A stretch of DNA of 64,000 nucleotides from Epiperipatus broadwayi (GCA_028023455.1 JAQFVV010012396.1:22258750-22322749); one strand, 5' to 3'; counted from the first letter of the stretch, positions 45,413 through 57,998 are shown. Made by a program: numbers and translations. The notes: generated from the letters alone by a model not told the origin.

Positions 45413-48127
45413 TATATTATGGGAAATAGTTTAGCATATAATTACTACTAAAATATCATTACCGCAACCTTTTTTTTCTTTTTTTTTATTTAAAAAAAAA
45501 ACCGAATAATTTTTATAAGTCATATATATATATTTACAAACACGTAAACGGCAATTTGAAATTCAGTCAGATATTTTCAAACATATCATAAAAGAACAGA
45601 CAAATGCAATTGTACTAAATTTAAAAAAGTACATTTTGTAAATACATAACAAAGACATATAAAAATAAAAAAGAAAAGAGCGAGGAAAAGGAATTATCTA
45701 CTTATAATGGGGCCAGAAAAGACATAAGTCGTACATATAGCATCCACAATGTCCAAAGAGATAAGCACCTTGTCTCTGTTTTTAATTTTTTTAAATTTTA
45801 TTGTAAAATGATGCTTGTAATGTCCTAGATGTAGAGTTGAAGCAAAAATGATGTGTTAGGACCCAAAAGGTAAACATAAGGAAAATATTAATTTTAATTA
45901 AAGGGAAATTACTTTATTTTATGCCAATGAAAGTATAGAGGAAGAATATGATTTATTGATTGATTCTATGATAGTTCTATAGATAAAAAGGGTAGAACAC
46001 TAGAATAGAACAGGGTGCATTGTTTTTTCAAACTTATGACAATGAGAGCAAAGAAGGTCAATGTTAGAATGTGCCATTCACAAACTTTCAGACAATTATA
46101 TAGCTACAATTTTTAGAAATTTCGGTTTTATGATGTCAGGGTAGTCAAATCGGTTCAAAAAATATATACTATATACATAAAAATAAAAATCGACTAAATT
46201 TTCATAAATATGCAAAAGTATACTCAAGACATGAAGAAATCTTTTAAAGATTACAATTTATTTTCAATATAGATACTAAGGAAATGGGTATGTAATGTGA
46301 GACTTTGGAATGGAATTTTTAAATGTAATTATTTTTTAAAAATAGAATATTTATTTTAAGATGTTTATATATATAAAGTTGTTTTTTTTTTTTCAAATAG
46401 CACTTCATTCAATTTATTTCAAAGTAACTTCATGTAAAATTTATTTTAAGTGTCTTTCATCTGTAGACATTTTCTCTTGTCTCTAACTTTACTATCTAAA
46501 TAAATTTTGGCAAGTGGCCACTTAATCTTTTACTTCATGTTCTGCATAAGAATAGTTCTTTGTTTCTTATTAATTCGTCATGAAATCACCTTTTTTACTT
46601 TTTAGCTTTTAAAATATTCATTTGGAGTTACAGCCTTTAAATTCTGCTTGTCGCATTTTAAAAAAGTTTAAGATCATATTGGAAATGAAATTGCAGGCCT
46701 CTGCACACCTGAGACTAAACATAAAATAACCATTACAGTAATGAATTTATGGCTTCAAATTTGTCATTTCTAAAATATCTTTCAGTTTTTTTTATTAATG
46801 ATAACTTAATGAAAGTTTATAATCTTTTTTATAGTTCATTAAAATTATATTGCTCATTATTTAACACTTTTTAATTGCAGTTAGTTAATTAAAATTTTAA
46901 AAACAAAATCTTATATCATGAAAAATCGTAATCTATATCAATACAAAATTACATTTTAATGTTGCAATACATACATAAGTGTAAAAAAAAGAGTAAAGAG
47001 CAAATATCAATCAAGAATAGATATTTAGTTTTTATTATTTTACAATTAAATAACGTTTTAATACAAATATAGTATATCCATCTGTAATGATAATGATATG
47101 TATATGAATTGCATCCAACTAAAAGATTTGAATTTTTTTCCCACATAAATTGTCCATATTCAATCCAAATGACTACCTGACTTTCGTCTTTAAATGATGA
47201 ATAATTGTTAGTAGAAAAAAGGTAAAACAAAGACAAAAACACTCAAACTATCCCAATCATGAAATTGATAAATCTGAGAAGTTATGCCTTCCTCTCACTG
47301 TTTCATTATAAAAGAATGCTTGACAAGCTTTAGCCTTTTCTTGACCTATTCTAAAAAGTCTATTTATTACTTGAGCTTCAAAAATAGTGGAAAGTCGCAT
47401 AACTTTTTAGAGTGATTTAATAATATTAAAAATTTTCCCAAATACTCTGAAAATCAAATGTGAATGTTTTTGGAGTATAATCTATATATAAAACATTTCA
47501 TTATTTTTTTATTGGATTTTATTATGAATGTCAGCATAATTAATGCTAGAATAACGATAAAATCCCTATTTTAAGAATTGGTCAATATTAACAAAGAAAG
47601 AAATAACACTATAATAGCTATGCTTTATTTTTTATAGTGACAACACCATTAATTTTGAAAAACTACACATATAATTTAACCTGGTATTTTTTAATTATAG
47701 GCTACGGATAGAGAATAGAGTTGCAAATTTTTCAATACACTATAACAATTGCTACTCCAGGAACCATAATGTTTGTATTACATACTAATAAGATATTAAT
47801 TTTTCATAATATAATTAAATTATATAGATCTTTAAAAAGGTGTATTCAAATTTTTTTCTCTTCATTTCAACTTTTAATTAAGTTAATAAAAAAATTTAGA
47901 AAACTAATGGACATACCATAAAGATTAAAAAAAAAAGGATTCCCTATTTGTTAATTATATTATTAATGAATTTGATTTTTCCTGAAAATTATATAATATC
48001 TTTGAAATAATCATGTTGTCTGTTGCTTAATAGGTTCATTGATATTTAAAAGCATTTGCATAAAAAATTTAATAGTTCAATTAAATTAAACTAAGTTGTT
48101 TTTTATGATACTCATTTAAGAAGCAGT
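45413..48127. other. AT-rich intergenic DNA
   Basis: This 2.7 kb has no supportable gene or RNA. The 97-codon minus frame at 46949-47242 has an aromatic-rich, low-complexity composition and no motif. Slightly mixed composition at 45660-46100 has no match. Confidence 0.5.
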
Positions 48128-48370
48128 TAAACAAAAAACTCTCCATGCAGTAGTGCCACAATGTGCCAACCAGAGTAATCAATGGATGCCAGAAGGCTTG
48201 GGCATAAAATCCCTGTTTAGTGCCTACTCATCCAATATCTCCAGACTAGTTTCTAGCTTGTGGTTTTGTCAGTGAGGAGCCTTGTATCTGAGAGCACTGC
48301 ACCTGGATCTTAGGATCTAATGCAACCCTCCAGCAGCCACCTTTTATCTCTACTTAACTACAAAACTATA
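48128..48370. mobile_element. MITE, TTAA family, truncated (left terminus and interior)
   Basis: Runs from TTAAACAAAAAACTCTCCAT and AGTAGTGCCACAATGTGCC through GATGCCAGAAGGCTTGGGCA to CACCTTTTATCTCTACTTAA and then stops. The right terminus is absent. It is in the same orientation as the 43.29 kb copy and opposite to the copy at 48.52 kb, only about 150 bases away. Confidence 0.7.
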
Positions 48371-48523
48371 AGAATGAAATTGAAAACACAATAATATTTA
48401 CAATCTAACCTCAATAGCTTATATAGTTATATGGATCTGAACTCAGTTCAGCACCCATACATTTTGGTGTCTTGGGCTCTTTTACAACCATAGCCACCAC
48501 TATCTTATTAGGCAGGATTGGTG

Positions 48524-48891
48524 TTAAACCACTAAACACCACATGATCACTATCTCTTATACTAGCACATAATTGTTATTAAACAAGGCAAAACTTTCCA
48601 TAGTTTTGTAGTTAAATAGAAATAAAAGGTGGCTGCTGGAGGGTTGCATTACATCCTAAGATCTAAGTGCAGTGCTCTCAGATCCAAGGCTCCTCACTGA
48701 CAAAGGCCACAAGCCAGAAACTAGTCTGAGGATATTGAATGAATAGGTACTAGATAGGGAATTTATGCACAACTCTTCTGGCATACATTGATTACTCTGG
48801 TTGGCACTACTATATGGAGAGTTTTGCCTTGTTTAAAAACAATTATGTTCTAGTATAAGAGATAGTGATCATGTGATGTTTAGTGGTTTAA
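48524..48891. mobile_element. MITE, TTAA family, most complete copy
   Basis: Both ends are visible: TTAAACCACTAAAC at 48524-48537 and its exact complement GTTTAGTGGTTTAA at 48878-48891. The termini of about 70-115 bases continue through CACATGATCACTATCTCTTA, TACTAGCACATAATTGTTAT and AACAAGGCAAAACT, with the interior in inverse orientation to the 43.29 kb copy. The outermost TTAA could be a target duplication as in piggyBac-type elements or part of the terminus. No transposase is encoded. The left inner terminus has lost the GTGCCACC-AATCAATG part present on the right. Confidence 0.75.
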
Positions 48892-50073
48892 AAGCAGTTC
48901 TGGAATCTTTATATATGAGTCACAATTCTATTGTTGCACTAAAATACAAAGGTACTGTCATAAGACTAATGATGTGAAGTCCTTAAATAAGAAGCAATGT
49001 AACTTGTTCTAAAAAAGATTTCACAAAGAAGTGTGGCTACAATTACATCTACATTAAACAATTCATTATTGTTCATACAATTCTTATTGATTTATAAGAT
49101 ACTTGTTTTGTTTTCCAACTTTAAATTATGATTTAAAAGTATTCCTTAATAACCAAGCATATAATAAATGGAAATTGTATTTGAATTTGGTAGCAATATA
49201 ATCTGAATAATTGAAAAGAAATATTATGGCTATTTCCATTTAATTTTAATGGTAAAAGATACTGTTTATATTATCAATTGTTAATCCAGGTGTAAAATAA
49301 AAGCATTTCCCTATGTTTGTATTATATATAGTAATGCAATTATGGATTCAACTGTTTTCTTAAATTTTACTTTATTATTCAAGCAAAAACAAATCAAAAT
49401 GCTATAATATTTTGAGGCTTTGACATCCTGAGATTATTATACTTCTATTTTATAGTACTTAGCCTGGATCAATAATGCCATATTTCAGGATCTCAATTTT
49501 TTTTTACTTTGTGCACCTTTCTGTATGGACAGAAATAATTAATTCTTTTTTTATCTTGGTTACACTATATCTTACTTATTTACTTGAGAGAATTTAAAGC
49601 CGTCTCACATTATAAATTAATATTATCAATCGATTTAATAGTTACAAAAAAAAGCTGAATTTGGAGAAAATGCAAATTATATGTTAATAAAGTATTAGAC
49701 TATTGGAAGTGAATGTTTGTTATTAAATACTATTATTATCATTACCAACTAAAGTCATAAATAAGAAATAAAGCCTCACAATCGTCAATTAAATAAAATA
49801 ATACAGAATTGTTGTTTTTCATTCCAATATTTCAGAGCAATATAGCAATAACAAAACATATCAAATGTATTTTCTTAAAGTACATTACAAAATCATTATC
49901 TCAAAACCTACTGATTCAATAATTCACAATGTATATACACTGTTAAATTTTTCTGCAACAAATTTTTGCTTTAAGAAAGATTATATCTTAACCATAGTCA
50001 TATTTCTTATTGAAAACAAATTTTTTAGATTGTCTTTGAGATCATTTTTAGAATTTTTTTTCTTATGTTAAAT
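48892..50073. other. AT-rich intergenic DNA
   Basis: Nothing recognised. The 68-codon frame at 49865-50071 is chance-like. Confidence 0.5.
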
Positions 50074-50145
50074 GTGTTGACCAGACAGTGAACCTGGGCA
50101 AGCTGCTTGGAAGGCAGCTATGCTAACCACTAGCCCACCAATGCT
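50074..50145 (-). tRNA. tRNA-Gly(UCC)-like SINE head, copy 3
   Basis: The minus strand reads AGCATTGGTGGGCTAGTGG, TTAGCATAGCTGCC, an anticodon loop CTTCCAA with anticodon TCC (Gly) in a 5-bp stem (GCTGC/GCAGC), box-B-like AGGTTCACTGT and CTGGTCAACAC. The anticodon arm is the closest of the three copies to authentic animal tRNA-Gly(UCC). The acceptor ends are mismatched (AGCATTG versus CAACAC) and the T loop has CACTG for CGATT, so it is unlikely to be functional. A short A-rich tail (ATTTAACATAAGAAAAAAA) follows, as in the other copies. Confidence 0.7.
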
Positions 50146-51407
50146 TGATGTAATTTTTATAATTTAAATGAGAATAAAACATGTTCAAGCTAAATGTAAA
50201 ATATTTTTAAAAAAGTCTAGCAATTTTAATATAAAATGCAATACCAGGTCAATGCAGTTGTGCCCATATATTTGTAAATTAAATCTCATTACATCACCAG
50301 CTCCTGATGGATATTATAATTTTATCATATTTTCATATTATAGAGTATCATTTTATAAAAAAAAATATTGCATTGATTTTACATTACACTAATGGAAGGA
50401 TGTAAATGTCTTTATAAATTTGTCAGAATAATATCTACATAAAACTAATTTATCTAAAGTAATGTAATTTGTAAATATAACAGCATTAGTCTGTGATGCA
50501 TTTCAGTATTCAGTCTCACATTCTACTTAAAAAAGCAGTACAAAAATTGAAAGGTATTCATTATCTCAAAATGATAATCAATTAAGTTAAAACTGTTAAA
50601 CATTTGTTTCCATCACTTGATAATAAACACTTTTTTGAACATCAGTTTTAAAGTAAATTCTTTATAGATTGAGTTTAAAACATTAAGAACATTCTTTATA
50701 TAATTGTTTAATGTAATAAAAATACAAGAATAATAAAAACTGAATAATCTCCTTCCACCATCAAGCTTGCATTCTATCTTGAGTCATACTTTGTGAAGCT
50801 GCCATTTATTTCAAATATCACTGACTTAATAAAGAAAAGCCACATTGGAGTTAATATTCATGTATGCTACATGTTCATTTCAAATTCATTATATATCTTT
50901 TATTACAAAACAATACTTGCTTCTATATGATATTTTATCTGAAAAATAATTGTAAAACTTCTATGCTGACTACATTTTCAAACACTGATAACATTTTCTC
51001 AATGACTGAATTGGATATCTAAAATAAATTGTTAAAAGCTAAATGTATGTCAAATCTGTACCAATTAACCTTCTTTTGAAGTCATGGGCAAAGTAAATAC
51101 TATGAACATGGAATAGAAAATAAAAATAATTTGAAATTTTAAGGCCATGCTGGTTATAAAAAAACAAAGGATATATGATCATGGATAAGGTTTTAAGGGT
51201 CATCACTTAATGTACTTATATGCATCAGATATTATACTACAATTATCTAAAAAATGATTTATGATTGTGATTATTTAACTGGCACTACACTTTATATCTA
51301 CTAGACAATAATTTTGAATAATTAAACAAACAGTTCTACCACAAATACTCTATTAATGAACATTTCTGAATATTACAAACTTAATTTTAAACTTTGTGTG
51401 TTTGATT
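50146..51407. other. AT-rich intergenic DNA
   Basis: Nothing recognised on either strand. Confidence 0.5.
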
Positions 51408-51539
51408 AATAATCTGTAATTCAATACGGATTATGAGATCTGTGACTCTTGAAAGCACTCAGCCCATGATTTAATAAGATATTAAATATTAGCTTCATGT
51501 TTATGCATTCATAGTACTAGTATCGAATTACAGATTATT
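51408..51539. mobile_element. Small MITE-like element with 20-bp inverted ends
   Basis: AATAATCTGTAATTCAATAC at 51408-51427 is the complement, with one mismatch, of GTATCGAATTACAGATTATT at 51520-51539. The 90-base interior is unrelated to the other MITEs. The direct TTTCTGAATATTA just outside each end (about 51363 and 51538) is noteworthy but offset on the left by about 33 bases. Confidence 0.5.
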
Positions 51540-51787
51540 TCTGAATATTATATATTTTGTATGATTGCATCACTAGTGTATGAATTAGACCATAAAGTAT
51601 AATTTTTTAGAGCAATGGCTTTCACATAAGAATGAAACCAGCACTACACATTGTTTTCACAATATAAATAACTTCCATTATACAAATGGTAGTTTTTTCA
51701 TGGAACATTCAAGTGGAAATGTTTCTCTGGAAATTTGCATTGTAGTTGTAATTATATGTTACATTATTTTCATTAAGTAACCTCAAA

Positions 51788-51960
51788 TATTAAATGTTTT
51801 AGAAAAATTTTAAAGTATTTAATTTTTTAAATTATATTCAATTATCAGCACTAGAATACTGGTTATAATATAATACAATATTTTTAGTATATTATTTTTA
51901 TCTCTTTTTCAGATGTTTGCTAACCTGACCAGTGACAGTATTAGCATGGAGACTGAACCT
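51788..51960. mobile_element. MITE family C, copy 3, partial
   Basis: Follows the left half of the 45.01 kb copy: TTAAATGTTTTAGAAAAATT, TATATTCAATTATCAGCACT, a GGTTATAATATAATACAATA stretch, CTTTTTCAGATGTTTGCTAA and GACCAGTGACA. No right terminus is visible. A plus-strand reading after CAG gives MFANLTSDSISMETEPGP and then FFILNFNSIAN before a stop, possibly an old coding start, but it is too short to assign. Confidence 0.5.
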
Positions 51961-52152
51961 GGGCCTTTAGATTTTTTTATACTGAATTTTAATTCTATAG
52001 CTAACTGATCTATTCTGCCAAAGGAAGTAGTCAGTAGAAATTTTATTTACTTATCTATGATGCATCTCCTGATATTTCCACTTTTTCTTAAGATAAAGTA
52101 TTATTTAATGACTTCCAGACATTATGTGTTGTCACGCTAATTTGCTGAAAGA

Positions 52153-52176
52153 TTAAGATTCGAATTCGAATCTTAA
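52153..52176. repeat. Perfect 24-bp palindrome
   Basis: The half-site TTAAGATTCGAA is followed directly by its exact reverse complement, centred between 52164 and 52165 on an EcoRI-type GAATTC. It is not part of a recognised element. It could be the join of two short inverted termini or a chance palindrome. Confidence 0.8.
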
Positions 52177-52839
52177 GTTTCACCTTTTTTATCATCTCTC
52201 ACCCACCACCTTTATCCTACCTAAATTTAAACTTTTTGGTATCGAATTGTGTGTGTAGCACTATTAAAAATATATAAACATCTGCCAAATTCACCGTAAA
52301 TGCACACACACTTCGATAACAAATTTAAAACAACAAATGAAAATATTTGATATAATTTTAAGTTTCTCTTTTAGTTATATAATGTTTATATAACTTTAAC
52401 TATTTATTTTAATAAACAATAAACTATTTATTTTAAGTTATAAACTTTCGTTCATTTATTGCTGGTTTTAAAAATCTTATTTTAAATAATAATCTTGAAA
52501 TTCGATTTTAATTTAAAGAAAAGTAAAAATAAATTATAAATCCCTTTGTACTTGAGATTTTGCAAGTCATGGTCAGTGAGAGATAATGGATTAATTAAAA
52601 AAATTCCCTAAAAGTTTTAATTGCTAAAAATATTAAAAAGGTAAAAGAAATCTAAACAATAGGAAATGTAGCTTTCTGAATTAATTAAAAATCTAAAACT
52701 CTGGCTAATGCATTGATTCTTCCTGGGGCAAATGGATTGAACTAAAAATAAAATAGATAAAATAAAAGATAAGATAAAAAAAGGGAGAAGGACATTTTTT
52801 TTTGACTTTAAAACTTTTAATTAGACTTTGTGCTGTGCT
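52177..52839. other. AT-rich intergenic DNA
   Basis: Nothing recognised. Confidence 0.45.
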
Positions 52840-53420
52840 CTTACTTGGTTTGGAGGCTTAGAGAACCCTGAATCAATTCATATATTATAAAATGACCAAT
52901 TAGAAAGTGCCAGGGCTATTCTCTTCTGGAGATGGTCAATAAGATGCTCGAACCTCTACACGTGCCTTTCATAAATAGAGTCATGAGAATCTGCTATCCA
53001 AATAGTCAGAGAGATATTGCTGTTATTGAAATAAACACCATACCTGAGTGCGGGGAAAGGACTGCTACTGCTTAAACTAAAGGAACAATTTGCAACTGAC
53101 CATGGAACATGAAAATCATTTTATAAAACAGATACATATGCCCAAGGCCTTTAGAGTACTCTAAAATCTATTCATAAGCTATAGCTAACTCTACTTAAAT
53201 TGTACACTTATAAAATTACTTGTTAACCTATCTTTTAACAATTTAGCTTGCCTAACTCTTGTATACTTCTTGGGTATGTATTTCTACTTTTGCATTTTCT
53301 TTATTATTTAATGATAGCATGGCTATAAGATTTCTGACTGGACCCAGACAATCTCTAAATGTAAATCATAATTAAAATGGTTGCCATCTTGTATGGTGAC
53401 TGAATAGTAAATTTTTTTTC
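52840..53420 (+). mobile_element. Possible solo LTR or unclassified element (unconfirmed)
   Basis: A GC-richer island with a TATA-like CTTTCATAAATAGAGTCATG at about 52967-52985 and a GAAATAAACACC polyadenylation-like signal about 65 bases later. It shares the phrase GGTCAATAAG upstream of the TATA with the 21.12 kb island, which has the same promoter/polyA spacing. Boundaries and target duplications were not identified. Confidence 0.3.
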
Positions 53421-54710
53421 TATACTTATGTTGGCTGGTCATCTCAGAAATCATAATAATTCTCTAATAAATAAATAAATGATTACATGAAATAGTGAAT
53501 GTGTGTCATGCAAATCATATGATTAATATTTATTTATGTTAGATTATTTTGTTACAGTTAATTTCATATTAATTGACATGCATTCATTGTTTCACTTATT
53601 GTAAATGCAGGAGTCTACTATGTAGCAGGTGGTGCATATATTAGTTCTTAGAATAACCACCCCAACTTACCAATTACCTTTTTAAACCTTGCTTTTAATT
53701 TTAAATAATAAAGTTAGTGTATTTTGATAAGTCTACTAAGTACATTTATTTGAGAGCAAAACAAGTTTTTTATTAAATGTTGGTAATGTGAGACCGAGTC
53801 ATCAATTTTAGATTAAATCTTAAAAGTATATTATGTTAGATAGACATGTGTTACAGTTTAGAGATGCAATAATCCATCTTCGAGCCTTGGACATTTTGGA
53901 TCACACAGTAAATACTGTAGGGCTTGACGCCCATCATGCAGTCAGGGAGTAATTGTGGCACAGTCCCTTACACCTGATAATGCTTATGTGACCTCTTTAC
54001 CTTTGGGCCTATAGAAAATGCCCAGCCCATTATTTAAATTCATCCATTGGCTTTGCAGTTTTAACGTACTGCCACATTCCATCGCAGTTCTAAATGTACC
54101 ATGGATTTCTTTATTATTACTTTTAGTATTCCAAGTATGACTCTGTCTCTACATTACATGACATAAATTCACTCTCAAATCAATGTTTGCCCATAATTAA
54201 TTTGTTATAAATCTCTTATTTAATTAAGTAAAATATATGTCCGCAGCCGCTATTATAATTTCTTAATTTAGACTCACACATTGCAAAAGACATTAAGTTT
54301 CCGAAAGCATGATCTTGAAAATATTTATCCAAGGATTCAGGTAGCTGGATTATGTTAATAAAATAATTGTACTTCAATTGTAAATATAAAAAAGTATCAG
54401 AATAATAATACCGCTACTAAATGTTATAATTAAATAAATGTTGTAATTAAATAATTTCAAACCATACATCTGCTATCATATATTCATTTGTTTGACACAC
54501 ATTCAGGGTACTATCTCCTTGATTATTTAAAATATATAAATGTCTAAAATTAGTGTTATTATATGTCTAACTTGAAAATAAAGTCTATGAGTCTCTCGCA
54601 TATCCCTGATCCCTGTGCATAAAGAAATGTTTACTAATATAGCATTAGATGCATTGTTTCATAATGAATACTGTGGAACCAATAAACCATATTCAAACTC
54701 AGTACTGCTG
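53421..54710. other. Intergenic DNA with a less AT-rich patch
   Basis: The patch at about 53860-54100 (GAGCCTTGGACATTTTGGAT, CGCCCATCATGCAGTCAGGG) looks like a remnant of a mobile element or unique sequence, but neither strand gives a recognisable protein or RNA. Confidence 0.4.
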
Positions 54711-54947
54711 GTGATGTGATGTGATGTATTGTGGTTTCTCCTTAAACAAAGTCAATAATATCTCAGCAATTATGCTTACACAAACCTGTTAACCACTTTA
54801 TTTTCCATTCTCCACTCTAAATTTTCCCATATTCTGCTCCATCCAATTTCCACAACATAATCTTTGTCAACTCTATAACCTTTATATCTAAATCCCCTTT
54901 ATCTTTTTCTAAACCCAGCATAAAAACCAATAAATAACTTTCTGTAT
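54711..54947 (-). mobile_element. LINE 3' end, antisense, same family as 29.80 kb
   Basis: The reverse complement matches 31005-31223 closely: TTATTGGTTTTTATGCTGGG, AAAGATAAAGGGGATTTAG, GGAGCAGAATATGGGAAAAT, GGAGAATGGAAAATAAAGTG and TTGTTTAAGGAGAAACCACA, ending in a CATCACATCACATCAC tail. It is a 5'-truncated copy of about 240 bases holding only the last codons and the 3' UTR, the usual product of aborted target-primed reverse transcription. Confidence 0.8.
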
Positions 54948-56052
54948 GGTGGTCAAATTCTGCACCATGTTAATGAAACATATGAATCTGAATGTTACAT
55001 TGGCTTATGGAGTTATTTGCCATTGCATTGAGCAACTGCTGTAAATTTCTTTTTGTATATTTTCCCCTATTCAAAATTTATGTATTTTCCCAACCAGCAT
55101 TGTTCATTAGTACATACATGATTTGCTAATTTCTCTTTTTTAATTGTCAATTTGTGCTATTTCAATTGCTTTTAAATGGGGCAACTAGTCTAATCAATAC
55201 ATATTACATGAAATATAAGAAATATTTTAATGATTTAAATTGATGCAAGATGTCATCTTTTTTAATATGACAACTGGAGATATAATAATGTCAGTTCAAT
55301 ATGGTAATGAAATAATATATTTTGGTTTCAATTTTTGAAAATTCTTTTTAAAATAATTTATTTAAATTCCTATTATTGATTGTAATCTCTGACCTATGTA
55401 TTAGATTTATTAAAAAGTAATTAAATAAATCATTGTTCAGGAGACATTCATATGGCAGATTGAGTACAACAGTTTTAATCAAGTAAATAAACTGAAGTTA
55501 TTTATATATTTTAGTCATAGAAGTAATGAATGCACAAATTTCTAACTATTGAATCCATGGCATTACCATTGCACAAAATCATGTGAAGCTTTTTACTTTT
55601 ATGTTTTTTAAACATAAATAAATATCAAAAATAATGAAAAATATTATATGCAAATTATTATAAAGTTTGTCCCTATTTTTAACTTAATATAAATATGTTT
55701 ATGCATATTATAAACATGGTAATACACTTTAATTTTGCATATATTATGAGGTTATAATAGCTGCTCTATTTTATTCTAAGATGTAATATACATAATGACT
55801 TATATTTTTGATATATTTTGTTTATAGTATCATAAGCATCAACTTGCACAGATATATACACATTACAGATGCTTTACACAAATAATATATATAAATATAA
55901 ATATTTAATGAGTAGGATAACACTTTGCCTGGGGAAGTTGTCTTTCATTATGTACTGTTTTAGGTAAGAAAATGCTTTCTAATTAAGTAATTATAAATGG
56001 ATAACTCCACAAATTTCCATCTAAAGCATCTATTAAAAGATACATTAAAGTA
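54948..56052. other. AT-rich intergenic DNA
   Basis: Nothing recognised. Confidence 0.45.
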
Positions 56053-57998
56053 TGTATGGTACCAGTCAAAAATGTATGTCCATCCAACAAGATTTAGAAT
56101 CTAAGCAAAAGTACACTGAATCCAATCATGCCCAAGATACACAGGTCAGAAGCAATCGTGAATGCTAACATATTTACCTATTCCCCAAATCTATAACATT
56201 ATGAACAACATCTATGGTGATACCACATAAATTCATTATATCCTGGCCTGGTGCTACATTGTTTTACATAAGACTCAACTGGTGATGATGATGATGAGAT
56301 TAAGTGAACCCAAGATATTAAGTTACGAGTATACATAAATATAAATATTAATAAGGAGATTTGAAACAACTGGACTAAGTTTAAAATATAAATATTTATT
56401 TTTAACAAAAGTAACGAGTTTATTTATATATATACAATTAACTCTATGCTTATAAAACTTTATTTTTATTACAAACATTAAAGAATCTTGTTATGATTAT
56501 TTTGATTTTTACAAATATTAATTTGTGCAGCGGTTACCAGAAATGGATTTATCAGAGTGGTTTGGTGGATGTTTTATACATAAAAAATACATTTACAAAA
56601 GATACAATCAAGTTTTGCTGATTGGATGATTTCAATACATAAGTTTATTTTATTTAGATATTTGATTTATAATAATTAAAAATGAGAATACATTTTGATC
56701 GGTAGAATGCAACATTATTTCTTTTACATTTTTAGCAGTTAACGATAGAATATAGCGAAAACTCAATAATTGTGGGAAAGGTTTATTTCAATAAGAGGGA
56801 GGGCAGCTTCATGAGAAGTTGGATTTAAACTCCAACAAAAAAATGTTTTATTATCACATGTCATTACGATTTACTTTGACAAACAGATTGGAAAATGATA
56901 AGAAATGGCAGTACTAGCATTCTATCAGTGAAAGGAAATGGCACATTTGGCCAGGATAAGGTCATTATCCAATTTTCTATAATGATGGTACATGTCAGCT
57001 TCATGCTAAAGTGGTACAGAAAGAAAAAGAAGGTAGGAGAATTCTATAGGCTGGACCATGGCACATCTATACATTGCTTATCTATTCTAACCTGTATGTT
57101 CTAGAAGTAAATGTACACTTCCTTTAGAAATGAGAATATGAATGATGAAGCTATGAATCCCTGGAGTGAGGTAAAGATGATTCAAAGCAGTATATAACAT
57201 ATATACTTGGAGAAGAATGACTAATGAAAATGATTGTGATTTTCTAGAGTGAGGTACAGGTGAATCAGATCGAAACCTTATGATGCTTATGAATAATTGG
57301 ACATATGCTAGCAACGCTATCATAATATATAAAATCATTAAATTTAAATATTAAAGAAAAGCCTTAAATGGTTTAACAAATATGTAATAATATGCTAAAA
57401 TAATGACCTATGTAATCTAAAGTCATTGATTATAAATTAAACTATCATTAATGAAGCGTGCATTACTCCCTTTTCTTGAATCAATAATTTAACATAGGAA
57501 ACAAAACTAAAATAATGCAAATTACAAAACAAATTTAAGTTGCCAGCCTTTGTGGCCATGATGATCAATAAGAAATTTATAAAGCAAACGTATACCAATA
57601 TCCACCCCGGATTGCAAAAGTATTTATACATTTGTATAAATTTACGATGAAACATTTATAAAAAAATGTATTTATTTAAAATATAAGCCCGATCTTACAA
57701 GATATTTAATATAAATAACCAGAACTTATTAATTCCCACCTCCTTCCATGTTTGTAAGATTGGATTTAATTGGCATTTACAAAGAAATTAAGTGAGAAAA
57801 TATAAAAATATTATTAAAATTAAATCAAAACCACACTAAATGATAAAAATAATAAGAAGCATGAGTTGGATGGCAGATTATTATGTACCAGAGGATTTAT
57901 ATAAAAAATTAACAGAGCTTTTAAAAACATTAAACAAAGAAAATATTAGTTTACAAAATAAATTACAACATTAAAATGGGTTAAGGCGATTATACATT
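56053..57998. repeat. Long direct repeat, left copy (LTR-like)
   Basis: About 1.95 kb that recurs in the same orientation from about 62048 to the window end. It starts near GTACCAGTCAAAAATGTATG and ends near TTAAGGCGATTATACATTC. By eye roughly nine of ten bases agree, with small indels such as the AACATT loss near 57655. It includes a GATGATGATGATGAGATTAAG run (56283-56303), a CAGCGGTTACCAGAAATGG block (56528) and a pair of internal GGAGTGAGGTA(A/C)AG repeats (57160 and 57248). No protein is encoded; the 57437-57655 and 57087-57338 frames recur only because the DNA is duplicated. Confidence 0.8.

Noticed and set aside
50074-50145. Functional tRNA-Gly(UCC) gene
   Set aside because: The anticodon arm is intact, but the acceptor ends do not pair and the T arm is mutated.
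57437-57655. 72-codon minus frame conserved at 63436-63654
   Set aside because: The apparent conservation reflects the long direct repeat; substitutions between copies do not favour synonymous sites by eye and no domain is visible.
56053-57998. Confident call as an LTR with tRNA primer site
   Set aside because: Clean TG/CA ends, a target duplication and a convincing primer-binding site could not be shown, so only a long direct repeat is claimed.
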